DNA of 64,000 bases, from contig NZ_JASSYX010000002.1 in assembly GCF_030244015.1 (NCBI RefSeq), positions 496,001-560,000 on the forward strand. The letters run 5' to 3'. Shown here one piece after another: positions 34,871 through 42,277 of this stretch. The DNA comes from Pedobacter ginsengisoli (GTDB lineage: Bacteria > Bacteroidota > Bacteroidia > Sphingobacteriales > Sphingobacteriaceae). Within the stretch, counting starts at the first letter, position 1; each line of letters opens with the position of its first letter. A model generated the notes under the pieces. That model saw only the letters and a program-made list of their open reading frames with translations. It did not search any database and had not been told where the DNA came from. Position numbers and translations under genes: made by a program.

Positions 34871-37231
34871 TTATTGAACAGAAGAGGGAGGGTTCGCTAC
34901 TCCCCATTTTGTATTTGGCTGCTTGCCCATTATAAATTCCAGGTGCCCGCCTTTCATCAGTTCATCCCGGTACATCCAGCAGTTGTCCAGATTTTTTCCA
35001 TTAAAAGTTGCTGACTGGACATAAACATGCTCTGCGGAATTGTTCCGTGTCGTAATCAGCAATTGTTTTCCGTCTCCAAGCCTTATCCTGGCAACAGGAA
35101 ACAACGGGCTGCCGAACTGGATGATGGGTCTCAGGTCCGTTAAACCTTTTACGTCAAACAGTCCTAATGCGGCCATGACGTACCAGGAACCCAGCTGGCC
35201 CTGGTCTTCATCTTGTCCGTAGCCATACCCGTGGATATTGTCTGTACCGTAGAATTCTTTACAAATTGCACGTGTCCATTTTTGCGTGAGCCAGGGCTTG
35301 CCCGAGAAATTGAACAGCCAGCTCACATGAAGGTTTGGCTGGTTGCCATGGTTGTAATTGGATTTGATCCCAGAAAAGGCATCAATGGTTTTTCCACCGC
35401 CAAAGCCGTTTTTTTGCGCTGTTTGGAAAACACTGTTTAAGACAGTGTTGAATTTGTCCGGACCGATAGCTTCGATCAGTCCGTGCGGATTTTGAGGGAC
35501 ATAAAAACTGTACTGCACTGCATTGCCCTCCTGGAATCCTCTCCATGGCTGGAAAGGATCAAATTTATCTATAAAAGAACCGTCTGCTTTTTTTGGCTGG
35601 ATGAGCTTGCTCTGCGGGTTCAGCAACAATCTCCATCCATTTGACCTTCGAATAAAGGTGTTGTAGTCGGCGGTTTTTCCAAGTGATTTTGCCATTTGGG
35701 CCAGTGCGAAGGCGCTGTAGCTGTACTCCATAGTGTGTGACGCTGAGAACCGGGAGCCGGCAGAGTCGGTTTTATCAGCTTCAAGAAATGGAACGTAGCC
35801 GTGTTGTATAAAAGACTTAACATCCATTTTGCCAGATCCTTCAGGCCTGTTCTGCCAGCTTTCTTCATTTTCCTTAATGGCTTTGTAGGCGAGATCTATA
35901 TCATAATCACGGATGCCGGAATTGAAGGCGCCTGCAATCGCAAGCCCAACGAAGTTTGTTCCCACACCAGAGGTAAACTGGCCATTGGAGACACCGTCGG
36001 CAAACCAGCCCCTGTTTTTGTAGACTTCCAGCTGGGTCTGCACATAGTCTCTGTAGCGTTCCGGATAGGACAGGGCCCAGAGCTGTGTAAGGTTCCAGAA
36101 TGCACCCCAAATGGCATCTGTATTGTAATAGTTATAACTGAGTTTTCTTTGCTTATTGAGCGGCAGATGACCTATGGAATCAGTTCCGAATTTTGGGAAA
36201 TCGCCGTTGACATCATTCGCTATACCTCTGCCAAGCAATGCATGATACAGACCTGTATAAAACTTAACTTTGTCGTTTTGATTGGTTCCGGTCACCTCTA
36301 ATTTGCCCAGTTCCTTCCGCCAGATCTGCTGTGCTCTTTCTTTTGCTTTATCGAATGTAAGTTTACCGGCTTCAGTAACCAAGTTTGCCTTCGCATTTTC
36401 TGCTGATGTATACGACAAACCGATCTTAAGCTCTATGGCCTCTTTGTCTTCGGTTTTATATTCGAGGAATAGCCCTGCACCTACTCCGTTAGCACTACTG
36501 CTGTTTTGCTGAATGCCCTTGTGGTTAAATGAACCCGTACTATTGGGCTTTTTACTAAGCTCCCCAAAGAAGTACATGGAGATCTTACCTTCAGGATCGT
36601 ATTTTTTGATGTATTTCGGATAAGTGGTTACCCAGCCTTCGAAATGTATATCGTCAAGCATTTTTACGGAAGCGTCGCAAACAACATCACTTTCTCCTTG
36701 TTTGTTCCCGATGTCCAGGATGATTCTGGACTGCTCATTTTTCGGGAAAGTGTATCTGTGGAAACCTGTCCGCTCAGTAGCGGTAAGTTCGGCGGTGATT
36801 TGATAGTCGTCCAGCAGTACTTTGTAGTAACCCGGCTGTGCCAGTTCATTTTTACGGTTAAATGCAGATCGATAACCTTCTCCGGGGCCGTCGAGTTTGC
36901 CCGGTTTAACTTTAAGCTTCCCTGTGGCAGGCATTACGGACACGCCTCCGATCTGCCATTCATGGAAATGAACGAAGCCTTCTATAGAGGTATGCCTCGT
37001 ATCGTAACCCACGGCCTCCCAGCCTGAAGGATTGCCATAATGTCCGTTAGTAGACGGCGCAAGTTTGGCCATGCCATGTGGCAATGCGGCAGGGGTATAG
37101 AAGAACCAGCGACTGTGGGCTGCGCCAATGTTCGGATCAACATATTTCAAAACATTCTCCCGGGGTACGCCGCAGGAAATGCAGATCATGATCAGCGCCA
37201 GGAGTAAATACCGCAATGAATGTGTGTACAT
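34871..37231 (-). CDS. GH92 alpha-mannosidase lipoprotein, third copy
   Basis: I start at the ATG at 37231, which gives a lipoprotein signal (Cys20 in ICISC). A TTG eleven codons upstream would lie inside the candidate operator. The 786-residue enzyme has DPNIGAAHSRWFFYTPAALPHGM, the FVHFHEWQIGG segment, QEGNAVQYSF carrying the acid Glu, and GQDEDQGQLGSWYV with the Asp pair. Two normally constant positions differ from its neighbours: MEYSYSAF replaces EY(S/A)YDDW, and Val replaces Trp after EGNA. It may therefore have altered linkage preference. It is transcribed away from the rest of the locus under what appears to be the same operator motif, and faces outward as a surface or periplasmic lipoprotein. 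Confidence 0.92.
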   Translation of the reverse strand: MYTHSLRYLLLALIMICISCGVPRENVLKYVDPNIGAAHSRWFFYTPAALPHGMAKLAPSTNGHYGNPSGWEAVGYDTRHTSIEGFVHFHEWQIGGVSVMPATGKLKVKPGKLDGPGEGYRSAFNRKNELAQPGYYKVLLDDYQITAELTATERTGFHRYTFPKNEQSRIILDIGNKQGESDVVCDASVKMLDDIHFEGWVTTYPKYIKKYDPEGKISMYFFGELSKKPNSTGSFNHKGIQQNSSSANGVGAGLFLEYKTEDKEAIELKIGLSYTSAENAKANLVTEAGKLTFDKAKERAQQIWRKELGKLEVTGTNQNDKVKFYTGLYHALLGRGIANDVNGDFPKFGTDSIGHLPLNKQRKLSYNYYNTDAIWGAFWNLTQLWALSYPERYRDYVQTQLEVYKNRGWFADGVSNGQFTSGVGTNFVGLAIAGAFNSGIRDYDIDLAYKAIKENEESWQNRPEGSGKMDVKSFIQHGYVPFLEADKTDSAGSRFSASHTMEYSYSAFALAQMAKSLGKTADYNTFIRRSNGWRLLLNPQSKLIQPKKADGSFIDKFDPFQPWRGFQEGNAVQYSFYVPQNPHGLIEAIGPDKFNTVLNSVFQTAQKNGFGGGKTIDAFSGIKSNYNHGNQPNLHVSWLFNFSGKPWLTQKWTRAICKEFYGTDNIHGYGYGQDEDQGQLGSWYVMAALGLFDVKGLTDLRPIIQFGSPLFPVARIRLGDGKQLLITTRNNSAEHVYVQSATFNGKNLDNCWMYRDELMKGGHLEFIMGKQPNTKWGVANPPSSVQ

Positions 37232-37253
37232 TGTTAGTTGTGTTTTTATAGAT

Positions 37254-37267
37254 TGTATGTACAAACA
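37254..37267 (-). promoter_or_regulatory. Candidate GntR operator upstream of the third GH92 gene
   Basis: The minus strand reads TGTTTGTACATACA. TTTGTACATA is identical to the motif before susC and before the mannose isomerase gene. It lies 23-36 bp upstream of the GH92 ATG, where binding would block transcription initiation or early elongation. Confidence 0.55.
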
Positions 37268-37334
37268 TATTAATATTATTCCTTAATTTATGAAAAACTT
37301 TTAATCCTTACAGCTGTTTCCTAATAAATTCAAA

Positions 37335-38066
37335 ATGCCTGAAGGACCATCAATCGTTATTCTGAAAGAAAAGGTCAGTTACCTTAAGCATAAGATTGTA
37401 GCCGGGGCTTCCGGATATGCAGATCTTGATATGGGAGCGATCGCGCACAGGAAAATCACCGATTTTAAATCCTGGGGCAAGCATTTTTTAATTTGCTTTT
37501 CTGACTTTACGGTCAAGATACATTTTGGTCTTTTTGGCAGTTACCAGTTACATGAGCCCAAAAAAGTAAACCCTAAAATAGCATTGCATTTTAATGATGA
37601 TGACCTGTATTTTTATGTGTGCTCGGTGAAACGGCTGGAGCAGCCGCTTGACGAAATTTACGATTGGGAAGCAGATGTGATGGGAGATCACTGGAAACCG
37701 GCTAAGGCCTTAGAAAAACTGGGTTCACGCGGAGACAGGCAAATAGCTGATGTCCTGCTGGATCAGAATATTTTTAGCGGGGTAGGCAATATTATCAAAA
37801 ACGAAGTGTTATACAGGTGTAAAGTACATCCGGAGAGCCTGGTCGGTAAAATACCCAAAGCAAAGCTTAAAGCCATTGTAAAGGAATGCAGGAACTATAG
37901 TTTTGATTTCCTCAAATGGAAAAGGAACAATGAGCTGGCCAGACATTTTGAAGTTTATGAGCAAAAGAAAAATAAGGGTTCGGGTAAGGAGGTGCATCGT
38001 AAAGCGACCGGAAAATTGAAGCGCAACAGCTACTTTATCGAACCTGTACAGAAATTATACAATTAA
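37335..38066 (+). CDS. Fpg/Nei-family DNA glycosylase without zinc-finger cysteines
   Basis: The 243-residue protein begins MPEGPS, so after Met removal Pro2 and Glu3 form the catalytic N terminus of the formamidopyrimidine/endonuclease VIII family. A Lys in SWGKHFLI near 56 matches the conserved catalytic Lys. The helix-two-turn-helix is clear in LLDQNIFSGVGNIIKNEVLYRCKVHPES. The C-terminal segment that normally carries CxxC...CxxC has no cysteine; EVHRKATGKLKRNSYFIEPVQ retains the beta-hairpin pattern, like the zincless finger of NEIL1-type enzymes. It should excise oxidised bases and nick DNA. It is divergent from the GH92 gene across about 100 bp and unrelated to the mannose locus. Confidence 0.9.
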   Translation: MPEGPSIVILKEKVSYLKHKIVAGASGYADLDMGAIAHRKITDFKSWGKHFLICFSDFTVKIHFGLFGSYQLHEPKKVNPKIALHFNDDDLYFYVCSVKRLEQPLDEIYDWEADVMGDHWKPAKALEKLGSRGDRQIADVLLDQNIFSGVGNIIKNEVLYRCKVHPESLVGKIPKAKLKAIVKECRNYSFDFLKWKRNNELARHFEVYEQKKNKGSGKEVHRKATGKLKRNSYFIEPVQKLYN

Positions 38067-38114
38067 TTTTTACTTACTTTGAATGCGTTAAAAATCACCT
38101 TTACGAAAATCCGC

Positions 38115-39596
38115 ATGCCTTTTAAATATCTTTTACCTGCTGTATTACTTGTATTTTTTCATCATTCAGTGAAAGCTAATTTTGTGTTCGATCCCAACTC
38201 GGCGGCGGCATACAAAGCAATATTTGACCTGCGGCTGAATGATGCCAGAAGGTACATTGCAGAAGAAAAGAGTAAATATCCGCAAAATGGGATTGCGATT
38301 CTGCTGGAGAACTACGTGGATTATTTTCAGCTGCTGACTTCAGACAGTAAAGCAGATTATGATAAGTTTAAGACGCGCAGATCAGAAAGGATAGATGCCC
38401 TGGAAGAAAATGACGAGAATTCGCCTTATTATTTGTTTGCCCAGGCAGAAGTATACCTGCAATGGGGCCTGATCAAAGCAAAATTCGGAGACTATACTTC
38501 TTCAACCCTGGATCTGAGGAAAGCTCAGGGCCTGCTGAAAAAGAACAATGAGAAATTCAGGGATTTTCTTCCGAACCAAAAAAGCCTGGCATTGATAGAA
38601 GTAGTTTTTGGCGCAATTCCCTCAAATCTGAAAGGAATAGCAGACTTTATAGGTGTCCGGGGCAACATTTCAAAGGGTGTGCGGCAGCTGGAAGCATTTA
38701 AATCAAATATCGCCGGAACAAAGTATAACTTCTATGATGACGAAGCGATCTTTTTGTTGTGTTTTATGGATATTGACCTCCTGCATAACCGGGGCAATTA
38801 CACCAAACTAAATTCTTATCTGAGTGAGATGAGCGACAAGAGTATGCTCAAAACTTATCTGCAGGGCTATGTGGCCTTTAAGACCGGGCATAATGATACT
38901 GCGATCACTTATTTTGAAAATATTTCTGAGTCAAACCAGTATACACCTATGCCCACTGTCCAGTATTTGCTGGGCAATGCCAAGTTGTGCCGTATGGATA
39001 GTGATGCACATGTTTATCTGACAAATTACCTGAAAAGCTACCGGGGGACAAATTACATCAAGGATACTTATCTGAAACTGGCTTATCATTATCTGTTAAA
39101 AGGTGATATGCTGGGATATTCAAATTATTTAAAGCTGGTGCGCTCTAAAGGTTATGCTATTGACGAAAAAGATAAGCAGGCGCTGAAGGAAGCCAATGAT
39201 GCAAAGCCTGACACGGATCTTTTAAGAGCAAGGTTTTATTTTGACGGAGGCTATTATCCTAAGGCGCTCGCGCAGCTCCAAAACAAGCGTCAGAATGAGC
39301 TAAAGCTGCTGCGTGATCAGATAGAGCTCTATTACAGGCTGGGAAGGATCTATGACCGCATGAATTCTTTTAACGAGGCCATAACCAATTATCAGAAGGC
39401 CATAAATCTGGGCAGAAATGAAGCCTTTTATTATGCTGCCAATTCGGCACTATTTTCAGGAATGTTGTACGAGCACAAAAAAGACCATGCAAAAGCCGCA
39501 GCCTACTACAACATGACCCTGAAGATGAAAGGTCATGAGTATCAAAATAGTATTGATACTCAGGCAAAGGAAGGGCTGAGCAGAATTAAGCAATAG
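38115..39596 (+). CDS. Exported tetratricopeptide-repeat protein
   Basis: I start at the ATG at 38115, which gives a 493-residue protein beginning with a signal peptide (MPFKYLLPAVLLVFFHHSVKA). An in-frame TTG at 38079 adds twelve polar residues. The rest is almost entirely helical, with TPR motifs clearest near the C terminus (IELYYRLGRIYDRMNSFNEAITNYQKAINLG) and weaker pairs throughout. No catalytic motif is present. Proteins of this type in Bacteroidota sit in the periplasm or on the outer membrane as scaffolds. It lies 48 bp after the glycosylase gene on the same strand. Its last 11 bp overlap the convergent acyltransferase gene. Confidence 0.85.
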   Translation: MPFKYLLPAVLLVFFHHSVKANFVFDPNSAAAYKAIFDLRLNDARRYIAEEKSKYPQNGIAILLENYVDYFQLLTSDSKADYDKFKTRRSERIDALEENDENSPYYLFAQAEVYLQWGLIKAKFGDYTSSTLDLRKAQGLLKKNNEKFRDFLPNQKSLALIEVVFGAIPSNLKGIADFIGVRGNISKGVRQLEAFKSNIAGTKYNFYDDEAIFLLCFMDIDLLHNRGNYTKLNSYLSEMSDKSMLKTYLQGYVAFKTGHNDTAITYFENISESNQYTPMPTVQYLLGNAKLCRMDSDAHVYLTNYLKSYRGTNYIKDTYLKLAYHYLLKGDMLGYSNYLKLVRSKGYAIDEKDKQALKEANDAKPDTDLLRARFYFDGGYYPKALAQLQNKRQNELKLLRDQIELYYRLGRIYDRMNSFNEAITNYQKAINLGRNEAFYYAANSALFSGMLYEHKKDHAKAAAYYNMTLKMKGHEYQNSIDTQAKEGLSRIKQ

Positions 39597-40257
39597 GTTG
39601 TTGTGAAGCAGTTTCTTCTGTGAACCGGATATTTTTTTTCATGGCATTGTAGTGATGCAGGTTTACTTTTTTTTGCAATGCTTCAAAATCAAATTCACTG
39701 TTGCTACCACAGTCCAGCATATTGAAATGGATAGACGGCTTTGTACTTTCAAAGTATTCGATCAGGTTACTGCTCCAGATGAGCTGACATTTGCCCTGGA
39801 TTTGCGGGACGATCTGCCTGAGGCCGTCCTCGAACTGGATATGTCTGATATGGATGCTTTCCAGGTTTCCCTGCGGATAAAAAAGCAGGACATTTCCGGG
39901 AGTGGACAATACTTCGGCTGCATACTCAAAGCTTTGTTTAATGGAGCGTTTCCGGGGCTCAACAGAGAAACAACCGCAGTACTTGAGCCATTTATTTTTT
40001 TGCATCTGTTTTTTCAATACCATGATGTACAAACTCTTCATCGCGTCTTTCTTTTTCAGGGCTTTGTTGCAAAGGTAATAGGCAAGGAACCCGTCGAGAA
40101 AGCTGAAATGGTTGCACATCAGCAGGTAGGAGTGATCAGGTTTAATGGCGATGCCCTTAATGACAATTTTGTTGAAACGTCTTTTGAGCAGCCAGCCGAT
40201 CAGAATGGCACCGCACCAGAAAAAGAAGGGGCTGAGTGGTCTTGCTTTGATCATCAT
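39586..40257 (-). CDS. PlsC-like acyltransferase, last gene of the lipid/polyketide-like operon
   Basis: The 223-residue protein has one N-terminal membrane helix (PFFFWCGAILIGWLL) and acyltransferase motif I as NHFSFLDG, which keeps the HX4D pair. FYPQGNLES matches motif III (usually FPEGTRS) in a changed form. The family transfers acyl groups from ACP or CoA to hydroxyl or amino acceptors at the membrane. Its start codon overlaps the stop of the alpha/beta hydrolase gene by 4 bp, so translation is probably coupled. As the last of eight tightly packed genes it would plausibly attach the finished acyl chain to a carrier lipid or small acceptor. The acceptor is unknown. Confidence 0.85.
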   Translation of the reverse strand: MMIKARPLSPFFFWCGAILIGWLLKRRFNKIVIKGIAIKPDHSYLLMCNHFSFLDGFLAYYLCNKALKKKDAMKSLYIMVLKKQMQKNKWLKYCGCFSVEPRKRSIKQSFEYAAEVLSTPGNVLLFYPQGNLESIHIRHIQFEDGLRQIVPQIQGKCQLIWSSNLIEYFESTKPSIHFNMLDCGSNSEFDFEALQKKVNLHHYNAMKKNIRFTEETASQQPIA

Positions 40258-41075
40258 AGGAGAGATTGGGCTAGTCTGTTTACAAAATTAAGGTTGATCA
40301 TTTCGTGGTTTTCGTCGAGTATGATCACTTCATCCGGTTTGAATTTGGAAAAGAATTTCTTTCCGATTCGAGGCAGATACATTTTGTCGTATCGCCCAAA
40401 TATAAATATACTTTTGATCTTATATAAATTGAGCAGCCTGATGAGTTTGTCTTCATTTGTTTCCAGCAGGCGCAGATAGGTAAAAGACGCATATAAGGCA
40501 AACCTTAGTTCAGAGGTTCCTACTTCTTTTTGTAAAATATCCCGGCCGGTAGCGTCTATGAATCTGGACCATTTAAAGAAATTGATGATCCTGCTCATTG
40601 CTTTTTCGCTGAGCATCAGCTTTTCAAGAATCTTGTTGCCGGCTTTGTTTTTGCCAAAGAATCGCGTCAGCATACCGGGATTAATGGAGGATGGTGCAGC
40701 AATAATATATTCTCTCACCATGGCAGGCAGCTCTTCGACAACAGCTGTTGCATAGTGGGAACCCATAGAATATCCTATCACTGAAAAAGCGCTGATCTGT
40801 TCATGTTTGCAAAAAGCGAGGATCATTGCTGCAAGTTCAGCTTTTTGCACCCCCTTTTTTACGGTCGCGAGAGTCTGATCTTTTAACCGGGTTTCTTTAT
40901 GAAAAAAAAGGTCAAATCCCCAGAAAGTGTATTGATGTCCCAGGCTGGCTTCCAGCAGCTTAAACTGTTTTCCATGCATTCCAAATCCGTGAAAGCACAA
41001 CATGTGTCTCGGTCCGCTGCCAAATTTATAGTAATGGAGCTTTACAAACTGGTCTTCAAAGTAGTGTTCTGTCAT
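40254..41075 (-). CDS. Alpha/beta hydrolase of the lipid/polyketide-like operon
   Basis: The 273-residue cytoplasmic protein has a full catalytic triad: Ser in GYSMGS near 122, Asp in FGRYDKMY near 239 and His in ENHEM near 263. The oxyanion region is LCFHGFGMHG near 27-36. No signal peptide is present. Its start overlaps the stop of the acpS-like gene by 4 bp, and its stop overlaps the acyltransferase start by 4 bp. In this setting it may be a thioesterase that releases the chain from the ACP, or an ester hydrolase acting on the product. The sequence shows only the fold and triad. Confidence 0.85.
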   Translation of the reverse strand: MTEHYFEDQFVKLHYYKFGSGPRHMLCFHGFGMHGKQFKLLEASLGHQYTFWGFDLFFHKETRLKDQTLATVKKGVQKAELAAMILAFCKHEQISAFSVIGYSMGSHYATAVVEELPAMVREYIIAAPSSINPGMLTRFFGKNKAGNKILEKLMLSEKAMSRIINFFKWSRFIDATGRDILQKEVGTSELRFALYASFTYLRLLETNEDKLIRLLNLYKIKSIFIFGRYDKMYLPRIGKKFFSKFKPDEVIILDENHEMINLNFVNRLAQSLL

Positions 41076-41473
41076 TTCAGTTCAGCAATAGCTATCGCCC
41101 AGGCATAATCACCATCGTGTGACAGCGTTAAACTGACCCGGAAAGGATTTGCGGGACTATGGTGAAACACGACGCGGGGACGGCCGCCGGTCTTTTCCCT
41201 GATGATCTCGATTTTTAACCAGGACAAGGCCGAGGGATCGATCTGTTTGATGGCTTTATATACTGCTTCTTTTGCGGCCCAGGTAGAGGCATACCGGAGC
41301 AATGAATCATCAAACCGGTCACAGTAAGTGATTTCTGCTGCGGTATAGACTTTGCTCTTGAACAGCGGAGTCAGCGAATGTTTAAAATCAGGGACAAACA
41401 CCAGGTCATTGCCTACGGCAAAATTCTGATCTGCGGTCAATCCTTCAACTGATTTCAACAGTTTGCTATTCAT
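41072..41473 (-). CDS. acpS: AcpS-type 4'-phosphopantetheinyl transferase
   Basis: The 133-residue protein has the two magnesium-binding motifs of holo-ACP synthases: GNDLVFVPDF with Asp23 and WAAKEAVYKA with Glu69. The conserved LSHDGDYAWAIAI strand is near the end. It transfers the 4'-phosphopantetheine arm from CoA to the serine of an acyl carrier protein. The first 20 residues are an extra extension relative to the usual AcpS. It overlaps the enoyl reductase gene by 8 bp upstream and the hydrolase by 4 bp downstream. Placement next to a dedicated ACP with an unusual serine region suggests that it is specific to that carrier. Whether it is the only AcpS in the genome cannot be seen here. 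Confidence 0.88.
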   Translation of the reverse strand: MNSKLLKSVEGLTADQNFAVGNDLVFVPDFKHSLTPLFKSKVYTAAEITYCDRFDDSLLRYASTWAAKEAVYKAIKQIDPSALSWLKIEIIREKTGGRPRVVFHHSPANPFRVSLTLSHDGDYAWAIAIAELK

Positions 41474-42275
41474 CGATTGCCACCCCCATGATGTTAAAAC
41501 CCCCGTCGACGAAATGGATGTTGCCGGTTATCTTTTTAGAAAGGTCTGAAAAGTAATACAGGGCAGCGTTACCCACATCCCCGGCATCAATATTGCCGAG
41601 GGGTGCGGTTACTTTTCCCAGCTTCCGAAGTTTGCGTACACCATTAATCCCGCCTGCCGAGGTCGTCATCACCAGGCCTGCCGATAGCGCGTTTACTCTT
41701 ATTTTCTTATCCCGGAAATGACTGGCCAGGTATAATACCATGTTTTCCAGCGCCGCCTTATTGATTGACATGCCTGCATATCCAGGGAATACCCGCTGGG
41801 AAGCATTATAGGTCAGTGTCAATATGGAAGCATTAGCTGCAAGGAAAGGTTCAGCAACTCTCGCGATCCTAAGCAATGAATAGGCGCTAATGTTGAAGGA
41901 ATCCATGAAATCTTCGAAGGGAATGTTCAGGTAGCTCGGAGCGGGGATGTCACTGCCAGGAAGACTGTAACACATGACCTGCTGGCTGCCAAATGCTACC
42001 CCATGCAGGACATAATCGATCGGGCCAAGTTCTGCGTAAATATGCTGCATAAATGCGGTGATCTGCCCCTCGTCTCTGACATCAACATGCATAGCGAATT
42101 TTTGAGGGATACCCAGCTCGTCCAGCAGGTGCAAGACGTTTAATTTGGTATCCTCTACATAGCTTAACGCAACCCTGCATCCGGACTGGTGGAGTTTGAC
42201 TGCAACATCATAAGCGATGGAACTGTCATTTCTGACCCCGAAGATAACGGCGACTTTATTTTTATTGTCAATCAT
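41466..42275 (-). CDS. Enoyl-ACP reductase (FabI-like SDR) of the lipid/polyketide-like operon
   Basis: The ATG at 42275 gives 269 residues beginning at the Rossmann strand NKVAVIFGVRNDSSIAY, typical of FabI. An upstream in-frame start would run back into the ketosynthase gene. The FabI catalytic arrangement is kept: Tyr156 in LTLTYNAS, Tyr166 and Lys173 in YAGMSINK (Y-X6-K). HGVAFGSQ near 91-98 and NALSAGLV match the substrate loop region. It should reduce a trans-2-enoyl thioester with NAD(P)H, so the operon can make fully saturated chains. It lies two bases after the ketosynthase stop. The genome very probably has another, housekeeping enoyl reductase, so this one is likely dedicated. Confidence 0.87.
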   Translation of the reverse strand: MIDNKNKVAVIFGVRNDSSIAYDVAVKLHQSGCRVALSYVEDTKLNVLHLLDELGIPQKFAMHVDVRDEGQITAFMQHIYAELGPIDYVLHGVAFGSQQVMCYSLPGSDIPAPSYLNIPFEDFMDSFNISAYSLLRIARVAEPFLAANASILTLTYNASQRVFPGYAGMSINKAALENMVLYLASHFRDKKIRVNALSAGLVMTTSAGGINGVRKLRKLGKVTAPLGNIDAGDVGNAALYYFSDLSKKITGNIHFVDGGFNIMGVAIDE

Positions 42276-42277
42276 TT

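Noticed and set aside
37231..37264. TTG start adding 11 residues to the third GH92
   Set aside because: It would place the coding start inside the shared operator motif and push the lipoprotein signal away from the N terminus.
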